A stretch of 9,314 nucleotides of DNA from an uncultured Rikenellaceae bacterium (GCA_947037995.1 CAMQUV010000023.1:1-9314); one strand, 5' to 3'. Counted from the first letter of the stretch, positions 1-6,881 are shown. Translations and numbers: made by a program. Notes: a model not told the origin generated them from the sequence alone.

Positions 1-534
1 ATGCTTATACCGTTCCAGTTCCTTATCGCAATGTTCCAAATCTTCCCGACTTCTATCGAACTAAGGGGCGAACCATTCCTGTGGGCCGATGACCTTTCAA
101 GCTATGATAGTATCCTGAACTTTGGGTTCTCTATACCGTTCTATGGTAACCATATTTCACTCTTCACGCTGCTTATGGCTGTCTCTCTGTTCTTTACAAC
201 CAAAATGAACAGCGCGCAACAACCTAATAGCCAGATGCCTGGAATGAAATTTATGATGCTCTATATGATGCCGATTATGCTTCTGTGTTTCTTTAATGAT
301 AGCTCTTCTGGACTTTCGTACTACTATCTTCTTTCAAATATTATCACAATAGGACAAACCCTAGCGTTCAGATATGCGATTAATGATGAAAAACTTCACG
401 CCAGACTCAAAGCAAATAGTGCGAAAAATGCTAATGCCGCTCCTAAAAAGAAATCCAAATGGGCGCACAAACTCGAAGAGATGCAAAAAGTAGCCGCTGA
501 GAGACAAAAACAACAACAACAAAATAAACGCTAG
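1..534 (+). CDS. yidC: Membrane protein insertase YidC/Oxa1, C-terminal part (5' end outside window)
   Basis: YidC inserts proteins into the inner membrane, alone or with SecYEG. The 177 visible residues are the C-terminal part of the conserved Oxa1-like domain. The motif FPTSIELRGEPFLWADDLS (residues 15-33) followed by DSI and IPFYGNHISLFTLLM is typical of Bacteroidota YidC. Hydrophobic segments lie near residues 1-16, 52-66, 84-97 and 107-122. The protein ends in a soluble tail rich in Lys, Glu and Gln (about 148-177), as in other members with a ribosome-contacting extension. The reading frame is open from the first base, and the ATG there is an internal Met codon of a protein normally near 600 residues, so the gene is cut by the window edge and is not broken. 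The TAG stop lies 51 nt before the sulfatase gene on the same strand. Confidence 0.95.
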   Translation: MLIPFQFLIAMFQIFPTSIELRGEPFLWADDLSSYDSILNFGFSIPFYGNHISLFTLLMAVSLFFTTKMNSAQQPNSQMPGMKFMMLYMMPIMLLCFFNDSSSGLSYYYLLSNIITIGQTLAFRYAINDEKLHARLKANSAKNANAAPKKKSKWAHKLEEMQKVAAERQKQQQQNKR

Positions 535-547
535 TTATTAGCACATA

Positions 548-555
548 TATATTTA
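548..555 (+). promoter_or_regulatory. Weak candidate -7 element before the sulfatase gene
   Basis: TATATTTA matches 7 of 8 positions of the Bacteroidota -7 consensus TAnnTTTG and sits about 30 nt before the ATG at 586. No TTTG or TTG is seen at the matching -33 distance, so the sulfatase may instead be read through from yidC. Confidence 0.25.
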
Positions 556-585
556 GCCCCTAAATTAAGCTACTTACCCAAAATT

Positions 586-2160
586 ATGAAAACCAAACAA
601 TCCCTTTTTGTACTGAACGCATTGGCACTTACAATTGTAGGCGCTAACGCTCAACAACAAAAACCGAACATTATATATATTATGTCGGACGACCACGCCG
701 TGCAAGCTATCAGCGCTTACGGACACCCCGTTGGTAAAGTCGCCCCTACACCTAATATTGACCGAATTGCTAACGATGGCATCCTTTTCAATGGCTCGTA
801 CTGCGGTAACTCTATCTCAGGACCATCCAGAGCTGCAGTTATTACAGGGAAACATAGCCACGCTAATGGATTTAAAGAAAATAATGGGGTGCAATTTAAT
901 TCCAAACAAATTACACTACCTAAAATTCTACAACAAAACGGATATGCTACGGCAATGATTGGTAAGTGGCACCTTGGGAGCAAACCGACTGGTTTCGACC
1001 ACTGGATGATGCTCAACGACCAAGGAGAGTACTATAACCCGCAATTTATTACCCCTAATGATACGACAGTACATAAAGGATATGCTACGGACTTGATTAC
1101 CGATTATTCGATTGATTGGATTGAACAACAACGCAATGCCGAAAAACCATTCTTTATAATGGTACACCACAAAGCCCCACACAGGTCGTGGTTGCCAGCT
1201 CCTAGACACTACTATACATTCGAAAATACTGAATTTCCTATTCCCGAAACTCTTTTTGATGACTATAGCACCAGAACTAGAGCTGCACAGGAACAAATGA
1301 TGACTATCGACAAACATATGTTCCTAGGATATGACCTCAAATTGGCGGACACAGTTGGGAGCAAAAACTGGATTAATGACGGTATTGCCCCGAACTTTTC
1401 TAATATGACGCCTGACGAGAAAATTGCATACCAAGCTGCATATCAAAGAACTAACGATGAGTTTAATAAAAATAAACCTACCGGAAAAGAACTCGTTAAA
1501 TGGAAATATCAACGATATATGAGAGACTATTGCGCTACTATTGCCGCCGTTGACGATAATATCGGACGATTACTTGACTATCTCGAAAAAGCTGGACTCG
1601 ACGAAAATACTGTCGTTATTTATAGCTCTGACCAAGGTTTCTACCTCGGCGAACACGGATGGTATGACAAACGATTTATGTATGAAGAATCAATGCGTAT
1701 GCCACTGATGATGAAATTTCCTAAATCAATTAAACCAAGACAACAAACCAACGCACTTGTGCAAAATATTGACTACGCTCCTACAATTCTTGACTTCTGC
1801 GGAATCGAGAAACCAAAAGAAATGCACGGAGTATCGTTCAAACAAGTTGCCGAAAATGGAAAACCTAAAACGTGGCGCAAATCACTGTACTATAGGTACT
1901 ATGAATACAGAAAATGGATACACTATGTTATGCCGCACATCGGGGTAAAACAAGAGAGATATAAACTTATAGCGTTCCATTCGCCCGAAAATGAAGTCTA
2001 TTGGGAACTGTATGACCTCAAAAAAGACCCACAAGAAATTAATAATATATTTGGCAAAAAAGGTACCGCGAAAATTACCGCAAACCTTAAAAGTGAAATG
2101 AAATCGCTTGCCGAAATGTACAATGATACACTACCGGAATGCGTGGCCAAACAACTGTAA
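586..2160 (+). CDS. Secreted family S1 sulfatase, serine-type (N-acetylglucosamine-6-sulfatase / mucin-desulfating type likely)
   Basis: Formylglycine-dependent sulfatases hydrolyse sulfate esters on glycans. A signal peptide (1-22, ending ANA before QQQ) predicts export. The metal site begins with DD at 35-36. The signature reads S-G-P-S-R from Ser78 to Arg82 and continues AAVITG, so the residue converted to formylglycine is a serine; such enzymes are matured by the radical-SAM anSME before export. Other active-site motifs are GKWHLG (126-131, Lys127 and His129), HHKAPHR (194-200), and SDQG (348-351, Asp349 and Gln350 as metal ligands) with DKR (361-363). Length (524 aa) is normal. HHKAPHR with the long 200-260 insert resembles GlcNAc-6-sulfatase and mucin-desulfating members, but the exact substrate is inferred. 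No SusC/SusD, glycosidase or anSME gene lies in the window. A terminator follows 25 nt after the stop. Confidence 0.93.
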   Translation: MKTKQSLFVLNALALTIVGANAQQQKPNIIYIMSDDHAVQAISAYGHPVGKVAPTPNIDRIANDGILFNGSYCGNSISGPSRAAVITGKHSHANGFKENNGVQFNSKQITLPKILQQNGYATAMIGKWHLGSKPTGFDHWMMLNDQGEYYNPQFITPNDTTVHKGYATDLITDYSIDWIEQQRNAEKPFFIMVHHKAPHRSWLPAPRHYYTFENTEFPIPETLFDDYSTRTRAAQEQMMTIDKHMFLGYDLKLADTVGSKNWINDGIAPNFSNMTPDEKIAYQAAYQRTNDEFNKNKPTGKELVKWKYQRYMRDYCATIAAVDDNIGRLLDYLEKAGLDENTVVIYSSDQGFYLGEHGWYDKRFMYEESMRMPLMMKFPKSIKPRQQTNALVQNIDYAPTILDFCGIEKPKEMHGVSFKQVAENGKPKTWRKSLYYRYYEYRKWIHYVMPHIGVKQERYKLIAFHSPENEVYWELYDLKKDPQEINNIFGKKGTAKITANLKSEMKSLAEMYNDTLPECVAKQL

Positions 2161-2185
2161 AACTCAAAACCAAATAAATAAAATT

Positions 2186-2236
2186 AAAGAGGGTGCAATC
2201 TTGTCAATATGATGATGATTTCAACCCTCTTTTTTT
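2186..2236 (+). terminator. Rho-independent terminator after the sulfatase gene
   Basis: The arms AAAGAGGGT (2186-2194) and ACCCTCTTT (2224-2232) pair perfectly over 9 bp. The T tract runs to 2236. The loop is long, about 29 nt, but AATC/GATT can pair inside it. It separates the sulfatase from the asparaginase. Confidence 0.75.
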
Positions 2237-2257
2237 GAACTAAATAAATTGAATCAA

Positions 2258-3595
2258 ATGAAAAAATTACTTATTTTAATAGCATTTATAGCCGTAAACC
2301 ATTCTCTTTGCTGGGCAAACAATCCCCAACAACTGCCTACCGTCTACGTTGTAGCAACAGGAGGAACAATTGCTGGCAGCGGCACTACGGGCACAACAAC
2401 TGCCTACAAACCAGGAGTGCTTACGGTAGATGATATTCTGCAATCCGTACCTGAACTTTCTGAAATTGCAAATGTCAAAACGCTGCAATTCTCAAACATT
2501 AGCTCGCAAGATATGACAACCGAACTGATGAATAAATTGGCAATTAAGGTCGAGGAGCTATTAGAGGATGAAAAGGTGAGTGGAGTAGTAATCACCCACG
2601 GAACGGATACCAAAGAAGAGACAGCTTTCTTCTTATCGTTAACCTTAAGTAGCAGTAAACCAGTTGTTTTAGTGGGCTCAATGCGCCCCAGCACAGCACT
2701 CAGCGCCGATGGGCCGCAGAACCTATTTAATGCTGTTCTGGTAGCAGGGAGTGAGGAATCAAAGGGCAGAGGTGTAATGGTCGCTATGAATAATAAAGTC
2801 TACGCCGCACGCGGTGTGACCAAGTTCCATACTACAAATGTTGAATCGTTCACATCACATAATTTTGGAGCTATTGCGCATATATCGGATAGGAACATAG
2901 ATTTTATTAATAGACAAAAAAGTAGCTTAACTAAGTTTAAGCTGACTAAATCAAATGATTTCCCAAAAGTAGCTATACTGTATGGACATAGCGATACGGG
3001 GGCAGATTTGGTTGATTTTGTGGTTAATAGCGGATATAAAGGCATAGTTTATGCGGGGGTTGGACACGGTAATGCGGCGCAGGAGACGTTAAATGCACTC
3101 GCAGAGGCGTCGAAAAAGGGCGTAGCTGTGGTGCGAAGTTCTAAGGTAGGGTCGGGCAGCGTCACAGGTAATGGCGAAATTGACGACTCAAAATTTGGCT
3201 TCACATCTTCGGGTTACTTAAGTCCTGTGCAAGCAAGAATTTTGCTTATGCTAGCACTAAAACAGAATAATAATGATAGCAGCAAAGCGATTGGGCAATT
3301 CAAAAATATAAGGGATTACACAGACTGCCAGCTTGACAATAGGGGTTTGGTTGGTGCGTACGGCAAAAGCGACCTTACGGATGCTGAGATAGTTGTTTTC
3401 AATAATGCGATGTCGGACTATAAGAGCACGAAACATTATACTCCAAAAAGTGTGACTACACAGGTGGTTGCAGGGACAAACTATAAATTTATTTGCGATA
3501 TTGAGGGTGAAAATAGACAGGCTGAAGTAGTGATATTTAAGCCGTTACCACACACTGGGGACAAACCTAGCGTTACAAGTATCAGGGAGCTATAA
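2258..3595 (+). CDS. ansB: Exported type II L-asparaginase with a C-terminal cystatin-like extension
   Basis: The enzyme hydrolyses L-asparagine to aspartate and ammonia. Type II enzymes are exported, and a signal peptide is present (1-20, ending CWA before NN). The catalytic set aligns with E. coli AnsB at matching spacing: Thr37 in TGGTIAG (Thr12), Tyr50 (Tyr25), Thr116-Asp117 in THGTDT (Thr89-Asp90) and Lys189 in VTK (Lys162). I chose the ATG at 2258 because it begins MKKLLIL, a normal signal peptide; a TTG nine bases earlier would only add MNQ. The enzyme domain should end near Tyr354, where E. coli AnsB ends. Residues 355-445 are extra. They contain GLVGAYG (363-369), a helix-like stretch (372-385), QVVAGTNY (402-409) and LPH (430-432), the pattern of cystatins/stefins. 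The gene follows a terminator, no clear promoter is seen, and the lipoprotein gene starts 58 nt after its stop. The symbol is by family only. Confidence 0.93.
   Translation: MKKLLILIAFIAVNHSLCWANNPQQLPTVYVVATGGTIAGSGTTGTTTAYKPGVLTVDDILQSVPELSEIANVKTLQFSNISSQDMTTELMNKLAIKVEELLEDEKVSGVVITHGTDTKEETAFFLSLTLSSSKPVVLVGSMRPSTALSADGPQNLFNAVLVAGSEESKGRGVMVAMNNKVYAARGVTKFHTTNVESFTSHNFGAIAHISDRNIDFINRQKSSLTKFKLTKSNDFPKVAILYGHSDTGADLVDFVVNSGYKGIVYAGVGHGNAAQETLNALAEASKKGVAVVRSSKVGSGSVTGNGEIDDSKFGFTSSGYLSPVQARILLMLALKQNNNDSSKAIGQFKNIRDYTDCQLDNRGLVGAYGKSDLTDAEIVVFNNAMSDYKSTKHYTPKSVTTQVVAGTNYKFICDIEGENRQAEVVIFKPLPHTGDKPSVTSIREL
3344..3592 (+). other. Cystatin/stefin-like domain (inhibitor family I25 type) at the C-terminus of the asparaginase
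   Basis: This is residues 363-445 of the asparaginase product. Seen: a glycine-containing start (GAYG, 366-369), a predicted amphipathic helix, Q402-VVAG-406 followed by TNY, and L430-P431-H432. In human stefins A and B the same elements occur in this order: a Gly near the N-terminus, a helix, QVVAGTNY, then LP about 27 residues after the Gln. Here the Gln-to-Leu distance is 28. These three elements form the wedge that enters the active-site cleft of papain-like proteases. Inhibitory activity is inferred; the assignment rests on motif reading and no profile search was made. Confidence 0.75.
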
Positions 3596-3638
3596 CTTCC
3601 TTATAGTATGGCAATTAAAAGTATTATCAATGAAATTT

Positions 3639-3644
3639 AGGAGG
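3639..3644 (+). promoter_or_regulatory. Strong Shine-Dalgarno sequence that decides the lipoprotein start
   Basis: AGGAGG lies 9 nt before the ATG at 3654 and 12 nt before a second ATG at 3657. An upstream in-frame ATG at 3630 would place this site inside the coding region and would put a basic MKFRRKYV stretch before the signal peptide. The site therefore favours 3654. Bacteroidota genes rarely carry such a strong site, and the other genes in this window do not. Confidence 0.6.
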
Positions 3645-3653
3645 AAATACGTT

Positions 3654-4721
3654 ATGATGAATAGGCATAAAATGATAATTATAGCAATGTTATCCACAAT
3701 CTTCGCTGGTTGCACTTCGCTAACACACGAAAACAATAGTTTAATTGACATTAGCGAGATAATTAGCACCAAAAATGTTGTTGATAACAACAATGCAAAC
3801 ATTAAATATAAGGTCATAGAATTAGAATTCACCGACAAAGCAATGGTAGCAGGAGCAACCAAAATTATCCCTACAAAAGACTTTTTATTCGTCCTTACGT
3901 ACAGATACAACGTGCTGCAATTCACGACTCAAGGCAAATTTGTGAGGGCCATATCTACCAACGGAAGAGGGCCAAAAGAGTACATATTTGCGAGTGATAT
4001 ATTCGCCAATTCGACAAATGACAGGCTGTATATTAACGATGCCGCTGGTAAACTATTAGAATATGACTTCGATGGTAATTTCATTGCCACCCACCCGAGT
4101 AGAAGAGGTGTAAAATCAATGATAATGGCAGCAAACGGTAATATTTATGAGAGCTTACCTGTATTTATAGGCCGTGAGGAGCTATGTTTTATTGAGCGTA
4201 AACTTGATGGGACGATGGTTGATTCTGTTTCTAATCACTTTAAATTCGACCACGACAACTCAAAAGCTGGTGTGGGCGCCTATGGTGAATACAAATCTAT
4301 TTTTGAAAATGACGGCGATATCATCTTCCATCAACAAACCAGAGACACTGTTTTTACGTACAAGGATGGTCTGTTAATTCCTCGTCATATATTTGATTTT
4401 GGAAGGGTGCTGGACAAGGAGACTCTGAGAAATTTTAGCAAGAGGATTAACGATATAGAGTTGCTGTACGATTACAGCGAAGACACAAGGTTTATATACC
4501 CAACAATTATGCAGCTTAATATGGTGATTTCGCCTTATATGATAAGTAAGAGTGACGGTAAAATGTACAAATTGGACATACATATTAACGATAATAGGCA
4601 ACAATTTCGTCCGCGCTGGAGTTATGACAATAAGTTATTGGATTTCATTGATGGTGACGAAAATACGAATATAAGCGTAGTAATTCTCGAAATGTTTGAG
4701 CCAAAAAGCGCGAGAAAATAG
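3654..4721 (+). CDS. 6-bladed beta-propeller lipoprotein of unknown function
   Basis: The 355-residue product has a lipoprotein signal peptide: basic MNRHK, a hydrophobic core, and the lipobox FAGC with Cys20 as the lipidated residue. The mature part resembles the Bacteroidales 6-bladed beta-propeller family. It has repeated strand-turn units, the family hallmark GRGPKEY (104-110), and repeated short turns such as TTQGKF (91-96) and DFDGNF (138-143), typical of NHL/YVTN-like blades. These proteins are abundant in gut Bacteroidales; their ligands are mostly unknown, and I assign no function. The start follows a strong Shine-Dalgarno site. The gene lies 58 nt after the asparaginase stop on the same strand without an intervening terminator, so co-transcription is possible. 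It converges with the thioesterase gene, with 40 nt between the two stops and no strong hairpin there. Confidence 0.85.
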   Translation: MMNRHKMIIIAMLSTIFAGCTSLTHENNSLIDISEIISTKNVVDNNNANIKYKVIELEFTDKAMVAGATKIIPTKDFLFVLTYRYNVLQFTTQGKFVRAISTNGRGPKEYIFASDIFANSTNDRLYINDAAGKLLEYDFDGNFIATHPSRRGVKSMIMAANGNIYESLPVFIGREELCFIERKLDGTMVDSVSNHFKFDHDNSKAGVGAYGEYKSIFENDGDIIFHQQTRDTVFTYKDGLLIPRHIFDFGRVLDKETLRNFSKRINDIELLYDYSEDTRFIYPTIMQLNMVISPYMISKSDGKMYKLDIHINDNRQQFRPRWSYDNKLLDFIDGDENTNISVVILEMFEPKSARK

Positions 4722-4761
4722 GGTAGTTACGACAATGTAGGCTCATCGCTATTATTGCTTT

Positions 4762-5481
4762 CTACGCAAGTCTAATTTTAGTAGTAATAATGCCTTCTTG
4801 CGAATATATATCGAAGTGAAACGGCTTGGTAGGGCTTTGTCTAATTGAGACTGTTTCGCCAAAACGCACTTCATTTTGATAGTTAACTAGGAGCGATTTG
4901 AAGTCGTTATCTTTTATCACTTCCAGGTCAATAGTATCGTAAACCCACTCAATATACTTGGTACTAGTGACGTGGTTATTGACATCTAGGTCGCTATACT
5001 TGACCGTTCTGGTTTGAATTTCTTTGGTATCGTTACATCTAACTCTTTCCGCAAGTGGTATATCCATACCCCTGTCTCCTTGGGCTACATCTAATATTAT
5101 TGGTAGGGTACTGAGTGGCAACGCTTTACGCGTAGAAATATCGAGCAAAACCCACATAGTCGAAGCAGTACCGATAAGATTTTCGTTACTATCATAGAAC
5201 GTGACTTTTCTTTCGGAAATAAGGTCATTATTATCAGCAACCCAAGTATGAACGCTAATACTTTCATAGAGTTTGGGCAGTGTAGTCATATTAATATCCA
5301 TTCGCGACAGTACCCAGGTAGCACCTTTTTTGATAAGGTCATCTATGCCAAACCCGTTTTCGCGTGCATTTTCGCCAGCGCACTGCATAGCAATCCCAGC
5401 AAGCGTAAACATAGGTGTTGTACCTGTAAAGTCGATATAGTCCGACGAAAGTTTAAACTGGAAAATTCCAACTTCTCTCAT
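4762..5481 (-). CDS. Acyl-ACP thioesterase (FatA/FatB-like, double hotdog)
   Basis: The enzyme releases free fatty acids from acyl-ACP in the cytoplasm. The 239 residues span both hotdog domains, a normal length for bacterial members (Pfam Acyl-ACP_TE). The first domain includes TPMFTLAGIAMQ (22-33) and GATWVLSRMDI (53-63). The second holds the catalytic motif in SDLDVNNHVTSTKYIEW (163-179). Asp166, Asn168 and His170 correspond to the D-x-N-x-H of plant FatB. Glu204 in YQNEVRFGE matches the plant catalytic Glu; the plant Cys next to it is Val here, as I recall for many bacterial members. No signal peptide is seen. The ATG is preceded by a run of nine A residues, and a promoter element lies 31 nt upstream. 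The gene follows the lipoprotein gene on the same strand by 81 nt but has its own promoter. Chain-length preference cannot be read from the sequence. Confidence 0.92.
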   Translation of the reverse strand: MREVGIFQFKLSSDYIDFTGTTPMFTLAGIAMQCAGENARENGFGIDDLIKKGATWVLSRMDINMTTLPKLYESISVHTWVADNNDLISERKVTFYDSNENLIGTASTMWVLLDISTRKALPLSTLPIILDVAQGDRGMDIPLAERVRCNDTKEIQTRTVKYSDLDVNNHVTSTKYIEWVYDTIDLEVIKDNDFKSLLVNYQNEVRFGETVSIRQSPTKPFHFDIYSQEGIITTKIRLA

Positions 5482-5512
5482 AGTTTTTTTTTGTAATAGT
5501 AAGTTTATAGTA

Positions 5513-5520
5513 CAAATATA
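5513..5520 (-). promoter_or_regulatory. Promoter -7 element for the acyl-ACP thioesterase gene
   Basis: On the minus strand this reads TATATTTG, a full match to the Bacteroidota -7 consensus TAnnTTTG, 31 nt before the start codon. The -33 region is only T/A-rich and has no clear TTTG. The same block precedes the lipoprotein gene at 6645-6652. Confidence 0.6.
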
Positions 5521-5562
5521 ACTAAAAATAAATAAATTTTATCGTGATTTAAGAGATATCTG

Positions 5563-6612
5563 TTACCCTCCTAGCTCGCCACCATCGATGAAAATAAGTG
5601 ATTCAGTATTGATACTTATATTTCCAGCCGTGCCGCTTCCGCCATCATCAATACTGTTTACAGTGATATTATAGCGTTTAAGCCTCTCTAACTCACAGTT
5701 TTCAATTGTCTTAATAGTTGTAATCGGGCTAACGGGCTCTCCGTTGGCCGTCAGGGTTTTGCAATACTTAACAGTAACATTAACCGTTGTTTTCTGAAGC
5801 GTAGGCGCCAGCCAATCAATTTTGCAAAGGTCGTTAGAAAGCGAATAGACAAAGTCTTGTTTATTATAACCATTTAGGTTGACCACCAAATCTTGTGAGC
5901 TTTTTTGTCCAGCGGAGTTTGTCAACGAAACAATCAAATATCCGTCATTAATAGCAGGGTTCGCGATTACAGGGCACAGTGAAAACACGCAGTGTTTCAA
6001 CGCTATTACAACGTTAGTACCACCAACAATTTCGTCATAAGTGAAATTCTCTGAGACTCCATAGAGCCTGTCCAGCATAGGTATATCATAGACTATTCCC
6101 GAATTTTGCTCCTTAACCTTCGCCTTACTAAGTTTTAGGTCAATAAATTTTGTTTCGGAATCGACAATTATTTTATTAGTAATTTTCGCTTTTATAGGTT
6201 CGGTGAGTGATAAAGAGTTCACCAATAAAAATGGCTCAAAATACTGATTATTTTCTGCATCTAGAATAGATTTGGCGTCAATGACAGCTGTAACCTCGAT
6301 AAAATAAATATTTTGGTCATCAATCATAAAACTAATTGATGTTAGGTCGTCATACAGTCCATATCCAAACGACTTTTTGGGTGACATAGGGCTTGACTGT
6401 GTGAAAACTTGAACCGCATAAAGGTCATTAGTAGGGCTTTTAGTTACCAACTCATTATGTGCAGGCAACAAAGTTCTCTCAAGATTAAACTCCACACGTA
6501 CTTCGAGACTTTTCCCCTTCTCAATTGGAGGTATGTCGGTTTGACAAGAGACTGACAAAATTAGAGCTAGTGGAAAGAAGAGCTGTCCGAAAAATCGTGA
6601 AACAAAAGGCAT
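5563..6612 (-). CDS. Uncharacterised Bacteroidales lipoprotein, possibly fimbrillin/FimB-Mfa2-like
   Basis: The 349-residue product begins with a lipoprotein signal peptide (hydrophobic 11-22, lipobox SVSC, Cys23). The mature part is rich in predicted beta strands. An early segment TKSPTNDLYAVQVF (57-70) followed by FGYGLYDDL (82-90) resembles a group of Bacteroidales surface lipoproteins that I recognise only by pattern. LKRYNITVNSID (311-322) is like the late strand of fimbrillin-type proteins. The last 25 residues are Gly-rich (DGGSGTAG at 323-330 and a GGELGG end). Six Cys besides Cys23 do not form an obvious metal motif. A fimbrial tip or anchor role is possible, but no fimbrial partner gene is nearby. 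The gene stands alone between a promoter at 6645-6652 and the thioesterase gene. There is no clear terminator after it, so some readthrough into the thioesterase gene is possible. Confidence 0.7.
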   Translation of the reverse strand: MPFVSRFFGQLFFPLALILSVSCQTDIPPIEKGKSLEVRVEFNLERTLLPAHNELVTKSPTNDLYAVQVFTQSSPMSPKKSFGYGLYDDLTSISFMIDDQNIYFIEVTAVIDAKSILDAENNQYFEPFLLVNSLSLTEPIKAKITNKIIVDSETKFIDLKLSKAKVKEQNSGIVYDIPMLDRLYGVSENFTYDEIVGGTNVVIALKHCVFSLCPVIANPAINDGYLIVSLTNSAGQKSSQDLVVNLNGYNKQDFVYSLSNDLCKIDWLAPTLQKTTVNVTVKYCKTLTANGEPVSPITTIKTIENCELERLKRYNITVNSIDDGGSGTAGNISINTESLIFIDGGELGG

Positions 6613-6644
6613 TATTCAGTGTATTATTTAGTTATATTATTATG

Positions 6645-6652
6645 CAAATATA
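6645..6652 (-). promoter_or_regulatory. Promoter -7 element for the uncharacterised lipoprotein gene
   Basis: The minus strand reads TATATTTG, an exact TAnnTTTG match, 32 nt before the ATG. Positions 6645-6665 agree with 5513-5533 at 20 of 21 bases, and both lie at nearly the same distance from the start codon. No TTTG is seen at -33. Confidence 0.6.
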
Positions 6653-6710
6653 GCTAAAAATAAATTATAAAATATCATTAGGGCATAATCATTACAAGCG
6701 ATTAAGAATG

Positions 6711-6738
6711 TTGTATAAAATTATTTACATTATATTTT
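6711..6738 (+). promoter_or_regulatory. Candidate plus-strand promoter in the intergenic region
   Basis: TTG at 6711-6713 and TATATTTT at 6731-6738 are separated by 17 nt. The second element matches TAnnTTTG at 7 of 8 positions. It points into the short ORF at 6779. The region is very AT-rich, so a chance match is possible. Confidence 0.3.
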
Positions 6739-6778
6739 AGCCACAATTCAATACAATAACTTTTTGGAGCAAAGAAAT

Positions 6779-6850
6779 ATGTACCAATTAGTTCATCACC
6801 ACCAACTTCTATACGTAACTAATGGCGTCGACAATCTATTACATAAATAA
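6779..6850 (+). CDS. Possible 23-residue small protein or leader peptide
   Basis: ATG to TAA encodes 23 residues, beginning MYQLVHHHQLLYV and ending NLLHK. GGAG lies at 6766-6769, 9 nt before the ATG, and a possible promoter is at 6711-6738. The stop codon is directly followed by the hairpin at 6854-6881, which could also end a plus-strand transcript, although the T tail on that side is poor. There is no hydrophobic span long enough for a membrane segment and no homology that I recognise. It could equally be chance, or part of a small non-coding RNA. Confidence 0.2.
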   Translation: MYQLVHHHQLLYVTNGVDNLLHK

Positions 6851-6881
6851 AAAGCCCTGATAACATTTGGTGTTACAGGGC
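6845..6881 (-). terminator. Rho-independent terminator after fmt
   Basis: On the minus strand GCCCTG and CAGGGC pair, then TAACA and TGTTA pair with one unpaired T between the two stems. The loop is CCAAA. A TTTTTATTT tail follows. It starts 29 nt after the fmt stop and should end the ribBA-fmt transcript. Confidence 0.88.

Noticed and set aside
1..534. Truncated or degenerate yidC gene
   Set aside because: The frame is open from the first base and the motif sequence is normal, so the missing N-terminal part is due to the window edge.
2249..2257. TTG start for the asparaginase
   Set aside because: It would add only MNQ before a normal MKKLLIL signal peptide, and the ATG at 2258 is the better start.
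3590..3925. 111-codon minus-strand open frame with hydrophobic segments across the start of the propeller gene
   Set aside because: It overlaps the signal peptide region of a well supported lipoprotein gene. Its membrane-like segments are antisense effects.
4750..4792. Inverted repeat between the convergent propeller and thioesterase genes
   Set aside because: About 10 pairs, nearly all A-T, with two G-T wobbles and a 23-nt loop. It overlaps the thioesterase stop and has no T tract, so it is too weak to call a terminator.
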